Shown: in pieces, positions 9,701 to 17,401 of the stretch | Layout: each line of letters opens with the position of its first letter | Position numbering within the stretch: the stretch's first letter is position 1 | Assembly: GCF_000317895.1 (NCBI RefSeq) | Contig: NC_019567.1 | Span: forward strand, 1,178,001 to 1,242,000 | From: Bdellovibrio bacteriovorus str. Tiberius | Lineage (GTDB): Bacteria; Bdellovibrionota; Bdellovibrionia; Bdellovibrionales; Bdellovibrionaceae | DNA: 64,000 nt | Direction: 5' to 3' | Position numbers and translations under genes: made by a program | The notes under the pieces: model-generated | Told to the model about the DNA's origin: nothing | The model's database searches: none | What the model saw: only the letters and a program-made list of their open reading frames with translations

Positions 9701-9817
9701 GTCCGGAAGCTGCGAGATACCCATGCGGTTCATGCAAATGGCACCGAAGACAATTAAAGCAAACATGAGAACCCATGCAAACACCGGGCGTCGAATCGAG
9801 AGGTCAATCAGGTTCAT
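6749..9817 (-). CDS. RND-family efflux transporter (AcrB/HAE1-like)
   Basis: 1022 residues, the standard RND pump length. It opens with the typical NLIDLSIRRPVFAWVLM first helix and SQLPDVDFPIVSV porter-domain start. The proton-relay aspartates (ISIVVDDAIMLLENI, D402/D403; D407/D408 in E. coli AcrB) and the later MGIAKKNSILLVEF lysine motif are intact, so it should be an active proton/drug antiporter of the inner membrane. The start is ATG at 9817 (AAAGGA five bases upstream), shorter than the longest open frame. No membrane-fusion adaptor or outer-membrane channel gene is adjacent, so partners must be encoded elsewhere. The downstream YbaN-like gene overlaps it. Confidence 0.93.
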   Translation of the reverse strand: MNLIDLSIRRPVFAWVLMFALIVFGAICMNRMGISQLPDVDFPIVSVSVDYEGAAPEIVEAELLDPIEERLLAIEGIKEMRSSARQGSGSVTLEFDINRNVDVVLQEVQTALSRMRWPPGVDPATIRKQNPEEDPIIILSIYGEAELRDMINWTENYLLDQVRFLEGVGEVSIGGFSQRNLRIWVDTKKLSGLYLTLTDVVDAISTQHLESAAGQFTEGERELRVRWLGEATNVQDVANIQILRRGGQRIHDREIFIRDVARVEDGLSDIRRVARVDGRQAVSIQVRKQRGTNEVTVANEVREKLNSIKDTFPEGFNYRVNVDFTRPTDATVNLTIEKLWVAALITILVCFLFLGSISAAVNILFSIPTSIVGTFVILYFSGFTLNLFTLLALTLSISIVVDDAIMLLENIVRHYRMGKPSAKAASDGSKEVLPAAVAATLAVIAVFLPVVFMDGIIGKFFFQFGVTMSAAVSLSLLEAVTITPMRAAALLSSEPKVSKLEHWLDELFEKFAHSYQKVLHGTLRYKYVVVIGSLVFFVVSLFLVAKVRQEFVPAQDQDFIIISAQMPPGTSLEKTSREAEKIEAILKQDASVEGFVVSVGGGGGGSNVNQVFLPVALKARADRQQGHLEIMTKWRAEFRKLKDMRVSMRDISARNLSSGRQNPLAINLRGPDLNVLFEKSQELMDRLEKEKLAVDLDSDFRKGIPELVLTPDRKAMAARGVSVEDVGRILSAGVGGLREGRYTADGRRYDIRFKFLEDQIQKPEDFKKLYVRNNFGNLIPLSQLVKIEEQSAIQGISRVNRQRAISVFGNLASGQSQAAVLERASAIAKEILPTGYSFALEGASAGFADSFKSLYSAMLVGILVAYLILAVQFNSFIHPVSVLVALPFSVTGALVALWAFDVSLNLFSFIGLIVLMGIAKKNSILLVEFTNQVRYHGEKDISKALLEACPIRLRPILMTSVATVAAALPLVIGHGIGSETRVPMGLSIIGGTIVSTLLTLFVVPALYLMLSPLESKKKEVEL

Positions 9818-9896
9818 AGTGGTCCTTTCGCACAATACATTTTTCCCCAATTGGCGACGGAGTCAATGCGGGGACAATAAGGCATGTCAGTTTAGA

Positions 9897-9925
9897 CGAA
9901 AAGAAAGGGGGCGAGGTTCACGCCC
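9897..9925 (-). terminator. Rho-independent terminator after the cytochrome gene
   Basis: On the minus strand the stem GGGCG-loop-CGCCC (9921-9925 with 9909-9913) is followed by a T-rich tract. It lies between the diheme cytochrome and the RND pump, so the pump probably has its own promoter. Confidence 0.5.
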
Positions 9926-9957
9926 GCGGGTCTTTTATTGTGAAAAAACGGGAATTT

Positions 9958-10311
9958 CTAGAAAGCTTTCGCGTTAGCGGGCTCTTTGAAGTCGGGCATC
10001 AGTTTGCCGCGATGGCACATATAGCAAGTGGCTTTGGCGCTCTTCTTACCGTCCATGCCATTTTCACGAAGCATCTGAGTCAATTTCATATGCTCTTTGC
10101 CTACTTTGAAGGCTTTTTTGTCATCAGCTTTGAAGTTCTGAACATTGTGGCAGGCATTGCAGGTCACACCCAGTTCGCGAGATATCACGATCATTTCTTC
10201 GCGGATCTTTTCTTCTTTTGTTACAAATTTGGACACAGACTCGGAGTGAGCCTGGGGAATCAGAAGGACCAGCAAGAATGGAAGGGCGAACCATTTTCGG
10301 ATGCGCTGCAT
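9958..10311 (-). CDS. Small periplasmic diheme c-type cytochrome
   Basis: 117 residues: signal peptide (LPFLLVLLIPQAHS), then two covalent heme sites, CNACH (C51/C54/H55) and CYMCH (C96/C99/H100). The spacing and the VTCNACHNVQNF and ATCYMCHRGK contexts resemble the small cytochromes related to the photosynthetic reaction-centre cytochrome subunit that occur in many non-photosynthetic bacteria. It should carry electrons in the periplasm. No oxidase or reductase partner is adjacent, so the redox partner cannot be named. Confidence 0.85.
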   Translation of the reverse strand: MQRIRKWFALPFLLVLLIPQAHSESVSKFVTKEEKIREEMIVISRELGVTCNACHNVQNFKADDKKAFKVGKEHMKLTQMLRENGMDGKKSAKATCYMCHRGKLMPDFKEPANAKAF

Positions 10312-10397
10312 AGGAATAGCTTGTCCGAGGTCCCGCTCTCAGGCAAGGCAAGACCCCTAATTCTTGACTGGTTCTGGACCCAAGTGTAACCATAACG

Positions 10398-10497
10398 GTG
10401 GCTTTGCCAGACAAGCTTTTTCGGCGTTGCTCGTCGTCGCGGTACGAATGTACAGCTTCCTCCTCGCGCCTTGAAAAATCTTGTCTGGCAAAGCCAC
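10398..10497. repeat. Long imperfect palindrome with perfect 18-bp ends
   Basis: Left arm 10398-10415 (GTGGCTTTGCCAGACAAG) is the exact reverse complement of 10480-10497. Homology continues inward (TTTTTCGGCG against the complement of CGCCTTGAAAAA) and ends in a small GTAC-GAAT-GTAC centre. The roughly 100-base unit lies between the divergent cytochrome and glyS genes. Its form resembles a REP/BIME-type intergenic repeat. No second copy is present in this window. Confidence 0.6.
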
Positions 10498-10524
10498 TTA
10501 GCTTTTCTAAATTTGGAGCCCTGC

Positions 10525-11859
10525 ATGAAAATTAAGCATCTTGAGGACCTAAACACTCTTGTGAGCCTCAGCAAACGTCGTGGTTTTGTATTCCAATCCA
10601 GTGAGATCTATGGCGGTCTTGCAAGTTGCTGGGATTACGGTCCTTTGGGCTCTTTGATGAAGCTGAATGTGAAGCGCGCGTGGTGGAATGCCATGACTCG
10701 CAGAAACGACATCGTGGGTCTGGATGCTGCTATTTTGATGCATCCGATGGTGTGGAAAGCATCCGGTCACGTCGATGGATTCTCTGATCCCTTGGTGGAC
10801 TGTAAAGAGTGTAAAACACGCTTCCGTGCGGATAACACGGATTCTTATATCAACGAAAAGAAATGCCCGAATTGCGGCAGCAAAAATCTTTCTGAAGAAA
10901 GATCCTTCAACCTGATGTTTAAAACTCACATGGGTCCATTGGAAGATTCCGGCAGCGTGGTTTATCTGCGTCCGGAAACTGCACAAGGTCACTTCGTGAA
11001 CTTCCAGAACTGTCAGCAGGCATCCCGTTACAAAATTCCATTCGGTATTGCGGCGATTGGCAAATCCTTCCGCAACGAAATCACGCCAGGAAACTTCATC
11101 TTCCGCACGCGTGAATTCGAACAGATGGAAATGCAATACTTTGTTGAGCCGGGCACTGACGAAAAATTCTTCACAGAATGGAAAGAGCGCCGCTGGAATT
11201 TCTATATCAAGTACGGCATCAAGCCTGAAAACCTGAAATTCAAAGATCACGACAAGCTGGCGCACTATGCGAAAGCTGCTGTGGATGTGGAATTCAAGTT
11301 CCCAATGGGCTTCTCAGAGCTTGAAGGTATTCACAACCGTTCAGACTTCGATTTGTCCCAGCACATGAAGTTCTCTGGTAAAAACCTTGAGTACTTCGAT
11401 GAACCGAACAAAAAGAAATACATCCCATACGTGATCGAAACAGCCGTGGGCTGTGACCGTCTGTTCCTGGCATTCCTGTGTGATGCTTACCGCGAGGAAG
11501 TAACGACAGACGAAGCGGGTAAAGAAGACGTGCGCGTGGTGATGGGTCTGCACCCTGACATCGCTCCGTTCAAAGTTGCGGTTCTGCCTCTGTCCAAGAA
11601 AGAGGAGCTGAGCTCGATTTCTGAAAAACTGCGTGACCAATTGGCTGAAGACTTCGACGTGAATTACGACGAATCCCAGTCCATCGGTAAACGCTATCGT
11701 CGTCAGGACGAAATCGGAACGCCGTTCTGCGTGACTGTGGACTTTGACACCATCAACGATCAGGCCGTGACAGTTCGTCACCGTGACAAGATGACTCAAG
11801 AGCGTGTGGCGATCACTCAGTTGAACACTTACATCGCTGCCAAACTGAAGACGTTTTAA
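10525..11859 (+). CDS. glyS: Glycyl-tRNA synthetase, single-chain alpha2 type
   Basis: 444 residues; charges tRNA-Gly in the cytoplasm. Class II motifs are visible: the glycine-specific [13 protein letters not shown], motif 2 region ([23 protein letters not shown]) and motif 3 ([14 protein letters not shown]). A Cys4 zinc module sits in the insertion (DCKECKTRF...[10 protein letters not shown]). The C-terminal half is the anticodon-binding domain. This is the eukaryote/archaea-like homodimeric form, not the alpha2-beta2 form of E. coli. The start is ATG 10525 with GGAG six bases upstream; an upstream in-frame ATG at 10471 lies within the palindromic repeat and is rejected. Confidence 0.96.
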   Translation: MKIKHLEDLNTLVSLSKRRGFVFQSSEIYGGLASCWDYGPLGSLMKLNVKRAWWNAMTRRNDIVGLDAAILMHPMVWKASGHVDGFSDPLVDCKECKTRFRADNTDSYINEKKCPNCGSKNLSEERSFNLMFKTHMGPLEDSGSVVYLRPETAQGHFVNFQNCQQASRYKIPFGIAAIGKSFRNEITPGNFIFRTREFEQMEMQYFVEPGTDEKFFTEWKERRWNFYIKYGIKPENLKFKDHDKLAHYAKAAVDVEFKFPMGFSELEGIHNRSDFDLSQHMKFSGKNLEYFDEPNKKKYIPYVIETAVGCDRLFLAFLCDAYREEVTTDEAGKEDVRVVMGLHPDIAPFKVAVLPLSKKEELSSISEKLRDQLAEDFDVNYDESQSIGKRYRRQDEIGTPFCVTVDFDTINDQAVTVRHRDKMTQERVAITQLNTYIAAKLKTF

Positions 11860-11862
11860 ACT

Positions 11863-11893
11863 AAAAAGGGAGTGCATCGCACTCCCTTTTTTT
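11863..11893. terminator. Bidirectional terminator between glyS and a secreted-protein gene
   Basis: Perfect stem GGGAGTGC-ATC-GCACTCCC (11868-11886), flanked by A5 on the left and T8 on the right. It can stop transcription of glyS on the plus strand and of the 11923-12435 gene on the minus strand. Confidence 0.9.
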
Positions 11894-11922
11894 ATTCGAA
11901 ATTTCTATCGAATGGATTCAGA

Positions 11923-12435
11923 CTATTTTCCTGCCTGAGACAATTCCCAGCAGCTGTAAGAACCGTTGTCGGTCAAAAGCACGATGCTATCGTCACCGTT
12001 GTGAGCAACAGCTTTCAATTTTTTCGTGTCAAAGATCAAAGCGTAAGGGTTGTCACCTGGATAGGACTTCACTTGCGTGTAAATGCGGCCCGTAACGTTG
12101 GATTTGAAAGTGATGATATAAAGATCATTGTAGTGCTGATCGCCGCCTTCGCTGAACAGTGCTTTGATTTCAGCAAAAGTCAGGTTGGCAGTGGTGTATT
12201 CTTCGCCGATCAGGTGAGCGTTGGTCATGATCAGTTCTGCTTCAGTCAAAGAACTGATTTCTTTGATATCCAAGGTGGAGACCGTGGTGAACGCATTTTC
12301 GTAAGCGTTTTCGTCATCCTGAGCGGCATCCAAAGCGCAAAGCTCTTTCAGGTCAGATAGTTTTTGGCCCGGCACTTTGGCAGAAGCGGTGTTGGCAGCT
12401 AGAATCAAAGACAATGCAAAGATCATTTTTTTCAT
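11923..12435 (-). CDS. Secreted protein, unknown function
   Basis: 170 residues. A clear signal peptide (MKKMIFALSLILAANTASA) precedes a mixed alpha/beta periplasmic protein with two cysteines that could form a disulfide (KELCALDAAQ near the start and GSYSCWELSQ at the end). No family recognised. The start is ATG 12435 with AAGGAG seven bases upstream; the 16 extra codons of the longer frame are not supported. The gene is separated from the next minus-strand secreted protein (12541-12858) by a 34-base inverted repeat. Confidence 0.72.
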   Translation of the reverse strand: MKKMIFALSLILAANTASAKVPGQKLSDLKELCALDAAQDDENAYENAFTTVSTLDIKEISSLTEAELIMTNAHLIGEEYTTANLTFAEIKALFSEGGDQHYNDLYIITFKSNVTGRIYTQVKSYPGDNPYALIFDTKKLKAVAHNGDDSIVLLTDNGSYSCWELSQAGK

Positions 12436-12495
12436 GGGAAAGCTCCTTAATCGTGGTTCGCCGGGATTTCTATCAAAAGCCAATCAGAATAGTTA

Positions 12496-12529
12496 GCGCA
12501 TAAAGAATAAAATATTATTCCTTATGCGC
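12496..12529. promoter_or_regulatory. 34-base inverted repeat between two secreted-protein genes
   Basis: GCGCATAA-A-GAATAA (12496-12510) pairs with TTATTC-C-TTATGCGC (12515-12529): 14 of 15 positions match around an AATA loop. TTATGCGCATAA (12522-12533) is itself a perfect 12-bp palindrome. No T-run follows on either strand, so an operator or RNA-processing hairpin is more likely than a classic terminator. It lies upstream of the gene starting at 12435. Confidence 0.5.
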
Positions 12530-12540
12530 ATAAATACTGG

Positions 12541-12858
12541 CTAGTACAGATAGATTTCCATCGGAGTCGCATTGGGGCTGCGGAAGGCAATGCCGTCGAT
12601 CTGTTCGCCGACTTTTGCATCACAGTGGGCGATAACGCCGAAAGAACTCACTTCATCGATATCCAAAGGGCAGGCATAAGCAGGATTGAACATCCAGCGT
12701 CCGGTCCAGGCCATTTTCACACGGCACAGGCGGCTGTTGGCAATAGGCTCTACAGAAGCAACCTTCGCAATTATTTGGGCTTCCAGACTGGTGCATGCAG
12801 AATGAGCAGAAGAAACGCTTCCAACGAACAGAACAAGCGTGAACAGAACCTTTTTCAT
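12541..12858 (-). CDS. Small secreted protein, unknown function
   Basis: 105 residues with a signal peptide (MKKVLFTLVLFVGSVSSAHS) and four cysteines in the mature part (ACTSLEAQ, SRLCRVKM, YACPLDID, AHCDAKVG), likely two disulfides. No family recognised. AAGGAG lies seven bases upstream of ATG 12858. It may be co-transcribed with the next minus-strand gene, but a strong inverted repeat intervenes. Confidence 0.7.
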   Translation of the reverse strand: MKKVLFTLVLFVGSVSSAHSACTSLEAQIIAKVASVEPIANSRLCRVKMAWTGRWMFNPAYACPLDIDEVSSFGVIAHCDAKVGEQIDGIAFRSPNATPMEIYLY

Positions 12859-13000
12859 GGGATGACTCCTTGGGTTTTTGAGATGCGCGATTTTCTAGCA
12901 CAGCCATTCCTGAAAGGCAGGTTAGGATTTGGTCGGGAAGGGGTTCCTGTAAAAACTCCTAAGTGCTCGATAAACGTGTGGTTTTTAGAGAGGAGCGGAA

Positions 13001-13101
13001 CACCCCGGAGCACTCCTCAGGGGGTGGAACGAAAACTCTATAACTCAGAGCATATTGGGCCCCAAAATTTCATTGATATTAAGGGCTTAGGGATGTTCTA
13101 T
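13001..13101 (+). promoter_or_regulatory. ppdK promoter with an upstream hairpin
   Basis: A sigma-70-type promoter is visible: TTGATA (13073-13078), a 17-base spacer and TTCTAT (13096-13101), giving a leader of about 42 bases before ATG 13150. Upstream, CACCCC-GGAG-CA-CTCC-TCAG-GGGGTG (13001-13026) can form a two-part hairpin of unknown role. It may be an operator or the end of an upstream transcript. Confidence 0.5.
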
Positions 13102-13149
13102 GTCTACTAGATAGGACAACTAATTTTACTTTTCCGGTGGGGGAGACTA

Positions 13150-15861
13150 ATGCACCAGAATGTAAACTCTGACAAACAAACATCCAAAACAGCTGTACCA
13201 CAGAAGTTCGTGTACTTCTTTGCTGCCGGTGAATCCGAAGGCAATGCGGGCATGAAGAACATTCTGGGTGGTAAAGGCGCCAACCTGGCCGAAATGACCT
13301 CTTTGGGCATTCCGGTTCCTCCGGGCTTCACGATCTCTACCGAGATCTGTGCTCACTTCTATGAAGCCGGCGGCAAGCTTCCTGACTGGGTTCGTCCTGC
13401 AGTTCAGGATTCCATGAAAAAAGTTGAAGCCAAAATCGGCAAAAAATTCGGTGACGTAAACGATCCTCTGTTGGTGTCTGTGCGCTCGGGCGCGCGTGCC
13501 TCCATGCCAGGGATGATGGATACGATCCTGAATCTGGGCCTGAATGACCAGACGGTTGAAGGCTTGGCGAAATCCTCTGCGAATCCGCGTTTTGCGTGGG
13601 ATTCTTACCGTCGCTTCATCCAGATGTACTCTGATGTCGTGATGGGCATGAACTCTTCACTTCTGGAAGTGACTCTGGAAGACATGAAAGAGGAAAAGCA
13701 TTATAAACTGGACACGGAAATGACCGTGGAAGACCTGAAACTGCTGGTGAAAAAGTTCAAAGATCTGATTCATCAGATGACCGGTCAGTCCTTCCCGGCG
13801 GACCCTTGGGAACAACTGTGGGGTGCTATCTCTGCGGTCTTCCATTCCTGGAACACACCGCGTGCGATCACTTACCGTGAATTGCACTCCATCCCGGCAG
13901 CCTGGGGTACAGCCGTGAACGTTCAGTCCATGGTCTTTGGTAACATGGGCGATGACTCTGCAACGGGTGTGGCGTTTACACGCAATCCGTCCACAGGGGA
14001 AAAAGCCTTCTACGGCGAATTCCTGATCAATGCTCAGGGTGAAGACGTGGTGGCGGGTATTCGCACTCCGCAGCCGATCACCAAGATCGCTGCGGCAGCC
14101 GCGGGCGTGATGTCTTTGGAGGAAGCTCTTCCTCAGGCTTACGGTCAGCTGGTTGATATTTATAAAAAGCTGGAAGGTCACTATCGTGACATGCAGGACA
14201 TCGAGTTCACAATTGAACGCGGTGTTTTGTGGATGCTGCAAACCCGCAACGGTAAAAGAACCGCGGCGGCAGCATTGAAAATCGCCTGCGACATGATCGA
14301 TGAAAAGTTGATCACGCAGGACGAGGCTATCCTGCGTCTGGATCCTTCTTCCCTGGATCAGCTGCTGCATCCGACTTTGGATCCGAAAGCGGCGAAAACC
14401 ACTTTGGCCAAAGGTTTGCCAGCGTCTCCGGGCGGAGTGAACGGTCAGATCGTCTTCACATCTGAAGAAGCGGTTGAATGGAAAGAGCAAGGCAAGAAAG
14501 TCATCCTGGTGCGCATTGAAACTTCTCCGGAAGACATTGCCGGCATGGTGGCGGCGCAAGGCATCCTGACCACTCGTGGTGGTATGACATCCCACGCGGC
14601 CGTTGTGGCACGCGGTATGGGTAAGTGCTGTGTGGCGGGTTGTGGTGATATCGAAGTCGACTATCGCAATGAAACCATGAAAGTGAAAGGTTACGTCCTG
14701 AAAAAAGGCGACGTGATCACGCTGGATGGTTCCACTGGTGAAGTTTATCTGGGCGAAGTAAAAACCATCGAGCCAAAACTGGATGGTAATTTCGAGCGCA
14801 TCATGAAAATCGCTGACGGCATCCGCAAACTGAAAGTTCGCACCAATGCTGACACTCCGAAAGACGCACAAACGGCGCGTAATTTCGGTGCGGAAGGTAT
14901 CGGCCTTTGCCGTACAGAACACATGTTCTTCGGCGCAGACCGCATCGATGCGGTTCGTGAGATGATCATCGCTGACAACAAAATGGACCGCGAAAAAGCA
15001 CTGGCGAAACTTTTGCCAATGCAACGTGAAGACTTCTATCAGTTGTTCAAAATCATGGACGGCCTGCCAGTGACGATCCGTTTGCTGGATCCACCTCTGC
15101 ATGAGTTCGTTCCGCACACGGATGAAGAAACCAAAGAATTGGCAAAACGTCTGAACACGGACTATGAGCGTCTGCGCTCTAAAGTAAAATCCCTGCACGA
15201 GTTCAATCCGATGCTGGGTCACCGTGGCTGCCGTTTGGCGATCACTTATCCTGAAATTTATCAGATGCAGGTTCGTGCGATCGCGGAAGCGGCTGCACAA
15301 CTGATGGCTGAAGGCAAAACACTGGCTCCGGAAATCATGATCCCGCTGGTGGCAACAGACAAGGAACTGGACACTTTGCGTGCTCAAAGCATCGCGGAAG
15401 TGAACAAGGTTCAGTCTGAAAAGAACGTGAAGTTCGAATACACCGTGGGTACCATGATTGAGCTTCCTCGTGCGGCGATCACAGCAGATGCGATCGCGGA
15501 ACATGCGGACTTCTTCAGCTTCGGTACGAACGATCTGACTCAGACGACTTTGGGATTGTCCCGTGATGATTCTGGTCGCTTCCTGGGCACTTACGTGTCT
15601 CACGGAATTCTGCCGAAAGATCCATTCATGTCCATCGATCAGGTGGGTGTGGGTTCTTTGGTGAAAATGGGTGTGGACCTGGGCCGTCGCACGAAGCCGG
15701 ACTTGAAAGTCGGCGTCTGCGGTGAGCACGGTGGTGACCCTGAATCCATCGAGTTCTTCCACAAGGTGGGGCTGGATTATGTGTCTTGTTCTCCGTTCCG
15801 TGTGCCTATCGCCAGACTGGCGGCAGCCCGCGCGGCGCTGATGGGTAAAAAACTGCACTAG
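13150..15861 (+). CDS. ppdK: Pyruvate, phosphate dikinase
   Basis: 903 residues, the normal PPDK length. It interconverts pyruvate, ATP and phosphate with PEP, AMP and pyrophosphate. The N-terminal ATP-grasp domain opens with [21 protein letters not shown]. The phosphohistidine swivelling domain contains [15 protein letters not shown] (His482). The C-terminal PEP/pyruvate TIM barrel has the catalytic cysteine in [10 protein letters not shown] (Cys857). ATG 13150 is preceded by GGTGGGGGAG. Single-gene unit with its own promoter and terminator. In a predator that feeds on prey amino acids it could supply PEP for gluconeogenesis; this is inference. Confidence 0.97.
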   Translation: MHQNVNSDKQTSKTAVPQKFVYFFAAGESEGNAGMKNILGGKGANLAEMTSLGIPVPPGFTISTEICAHFYEAGGKLPDWVRPAVQDSMKKVEAKIGKKFGDVNDPLLVSVRSGARASMPGMMDTILNLGLNDQTVEGLAKSSANPRFAWDSYRRFIQMYSDVVMGMNSSLLEVTLEDMKEEKHYKLDTEMTVEDLKLLVKKFKDLIHQMTGQSFPADPWEQLWGAISAVFHSWNTPRAITYRELHSIPAAWGTAVNVQSMVFGNMGDDSATGVAFTRNPSTGEKAFYGEFLINAQGEDVVAGIRTPQPITKIAAAAAGVMSLEEALPQAYGQLVDIYKKLEGHYRDMQDIEFTIERGVLWMLQTRNGKRTAAAALKIACDMIDEKLITQDEAILRLDPSSLDQLLHPTLDPKAAKTTLAKGLPASPGGVNGQIVFTSEEAVEWKEQGKKVILVRIETSPEDIAGMVAAQGILTTRGGMTSHAAVVARGMGKCCVAGCGDIEVDYRNETMKVKGYVLKKGDVITLDGSTGEVYLGEVKTIEPKLDGNFERIMKIADGIRKLKVRTNADTPKDAQTARNFGAEGIGLCRTEHMFFGADRIDAVREMIIADNKMDREKALAKLLPMQREDFYQLFKIMDGLPVTIRLLDPPLHEFVPHTDEETKELAKRLNTDYERLRSKVKSLHEFNPMLGHRGCRLAITYPEIYQMQVRAIAEAAAQLMAEGKTLAPEIMIPLVATDKELDTLRAQSIAEVNKVQSEKNVKFEYTVGTMIELPRAAITADAIAEHADFFSFGTNDLTQTTLGLSRDDSGRFLGTYVSHGILPKDPFMSIDQVGVGSLVKMGVDLGRRTKPDLKVGVCGEHGGDPESIEFFHKVGLDYVSCSPFRVPIARLAAARAALMGKKLH

Positions 15862-15873
15862 TTTAAAACTTAA

Positions 15874-15904
15874 AAAGCCCTCTTGAAAAAGAGGGCTTTT
15901 TTTA
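15874..15904. terminator. Bidirectional terminator between ppdK and pqiB-like gene
   Basis: AAAGCCCTCTT-GAAA-AAGAGGGCTTT (15874-15899) followed by T7. An A-run on the left serves the convergent gene ending at 15902. Confidence 0.9.
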
Positions 15905-16753
15905 TTTCTCCAGCGATGGATTCCATTTCTGATAGTCTTTTGGGGGACCAGCCTGCAGCGGGAATTTGTGCCCATACTTGGCGATTTCGCCCGCAGGTTC
16001 CGGGGTGAACAATTCAACCCCGCCACGCAATAATGTTTCCAGTGAATTGATTTTAAGCTCTGATTTGAACAGCCCCAGTTTGGCCTGCACGCCCACTTTG
16101 CGCCAGAACTGAGTGTTGGTGCGCACCAGGCGCGCGTATTTGCTTTGCAGGTTGATCTGCACCAGCAGCGTCTGGGCGGTTTTGCTTAAGGTGACTTTCG
16201 TGACGGTTCCCACGTTCATGCCGCGAAAGCTGACATCATCACCGGGGTTGATGGATTCGGCGTTCGGGGTTTCAAGCCGGTAAATCACGGTGTCCACCAG
16301 CGGATCTTCGGTTTCGCTTTCCTGCTTTCCCTGAAACTCGGTTTTTTTGTCACCTTCGCCGGGTTGGGCTGCGATGTAGGGGCCTTTGATCAAGGTCTCA
16401 AGCCCCGTGATGCCCTGGATGCTGACCTTCGGGGTGACGATCCAGAACTTGGCGCCTTCGGCGGCAAAGCTTTTGGCGTCTTTCTGCAAGCGGGCATGCA
16501 CGATGACTTTTTTCTGGTCCTCAGAAAGGGTCACGTCAGTGACTTTTCCGATGGTGACCCCGCGATAGTTTAAAAGTGTTTTTTCGGCTTCGATACCATT
16601 GCCGTCGTCAAAGCGGATTTCAATTTCCGGCCCTAGGTTCGTCACATACTGGATCAGCAGCCAGCCGGAAATCAGCACGGCAAACAGCGGAAACAGCCAC
16701 ACATACCACCGTGAATTGAAATTGCTAACTTTCTGTTTCAGTTCCTTGTCCAT
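15902..16753 (-). CDS. PqiB-like MCE-domain protein (two MCE domains)
   Basis: 283 residues. One N-terminal transmembrane helix (YVWLFPLFAVLISGWLLIQYV) is followed by two MCE domains: EIEIRFDDGNGIEAEKTLLNYRGVTIGKV and SINPGDDVSFRGMNVGTVTKVTL, each ending in an IxGxETLIKG/INSLETLLRGG-type segment. MCE proteins form hexameric rings that move lipids or hydrophobic molecules across the periplasm. E. coli PqiB has three MCE domains, so this is a shortened form. The start is ATG 16753 with AAGGA five bases upstream, overlapping the pqiA-like gene by 29 bases; an upstream TTG lacks support. Forms a complex with the upstream PqiA-like protein by analogy. Confidence 0.85.
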   Translation of the reverse strand: MDKELKQKVSNFNSRWYVWLFPLFAVLISGWLLIQYVTNLGPEIEIRFDDGNGIEAEKTLLNYRGVTIGKVTDVTLSEDQKKVIVHARLQKDAKSFAAEGAKFWIVTPKVSIQGITGLETLIKGPYIAAQPGEGDKKTEFQGKQESETEDPLVDTVIYRLETPNAESINPGDDVSFRGMNVGTVTKVTLSKTAQTLLVQINLQSKYARLVRTNTQFWRKVGVQAKLGLFKSELKINSLETLLRGGVELFTPEPAGEIAKYGHKFPLQAGPPKDYQKWNPSLEK

Positions 16754-17234
16754 GTCTTTCCTTGTCTTCGCAGGCGGGTCGTTCAAAGTAAGCGGAAGCC
16801 AGCATGGTGAAGATCACCACCAAAGCAAACAACAATGCGCCGGGTTTGGGTTCTACCGTGGCCCATTTTCCCAGTTTTAAAATGGCAATCATGATCGCCA
16901 GCAGAAAGATATCCAGCATCGACCAGCGACCGATGGCTTCAACAATCCGGTACAGCCGGTCTTGCAGTTGGGGATTGGCATCCGCCGCCCCCAAAGACAG
17001 ATAAAACAGAATCACCAGCTTTAAGAGCGGGATCAGGATGCTTGCCAAAAACACGATGATGGCTATAGGCCACGAGCCGGCTTCAGCCAGCGACACGATC
17101 CCGTCCCAGATGGTGGCGGTGTTGCGCCGGCCATAAAGCTCGATGCTCATGAACGGAAGCAAGTTGGCTGGTATGTAAAGCACCAAAGCCGTGATTGAAA
17201 AAGCCAGCGTCAGCTGTTGAGACTGCGTGTTCAT
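16725..17234 (-). CDS. PqiA-like membrane protein, single-domain form
   Basis: 169 residues with four hydrophobic helices. The PqiA domain is recognisable: YIPANLLPFMSIELYGRRNTATIWDG, then the SWPIAIIVFLASILIPLLKL helix and a later GRWSMLDIFLLAIMIAILKLG segment. E. coli PqiA has two such domains, each preceded by a cysteine-rich zinc segment. Here there is one domain and no cysteine motif, so it is a half-size version matching the reduced PqiB partner downstream. The upstream ribosome site is weak. Confidence 0.85.
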   Translation of the reverse strand: MNTQSQQLTLAFSITALVLYIPANLLPFMSIELYGRRNTATIWDGIVSLAEAGSWPIAIIVFLASILIPLLKLVILFYLSLGAADANPQLQDRLYRIVEAIGRWSMLDIFLLAIMIAILKLGKWATVEPKPGALLFALVVIFTMLASAYFERPACEDKERHGQGTETES

Positions 17235-17401
17235 CGTTTCATCTTACGCGGCCCAACCTTGGGGGATATTTGTATTTCCACAGACGCTGGTGGCGGGGTT
17301 TGTTTTGACTGACACAGCAATAAAATACAACTCGCGGTGATTTAATCTTTGTCCTTATGCTTAAGGGGTTCGTTCCAAAATATCATGAAAGGATGCATGT
17401 T

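Noticed and set aside
13657-16026. 789-codon open frame antisense to ppdK
   Set aside because: It is a codon-bias shadow of ppdK and would run across a strong terminator into the pqiB-like gene.
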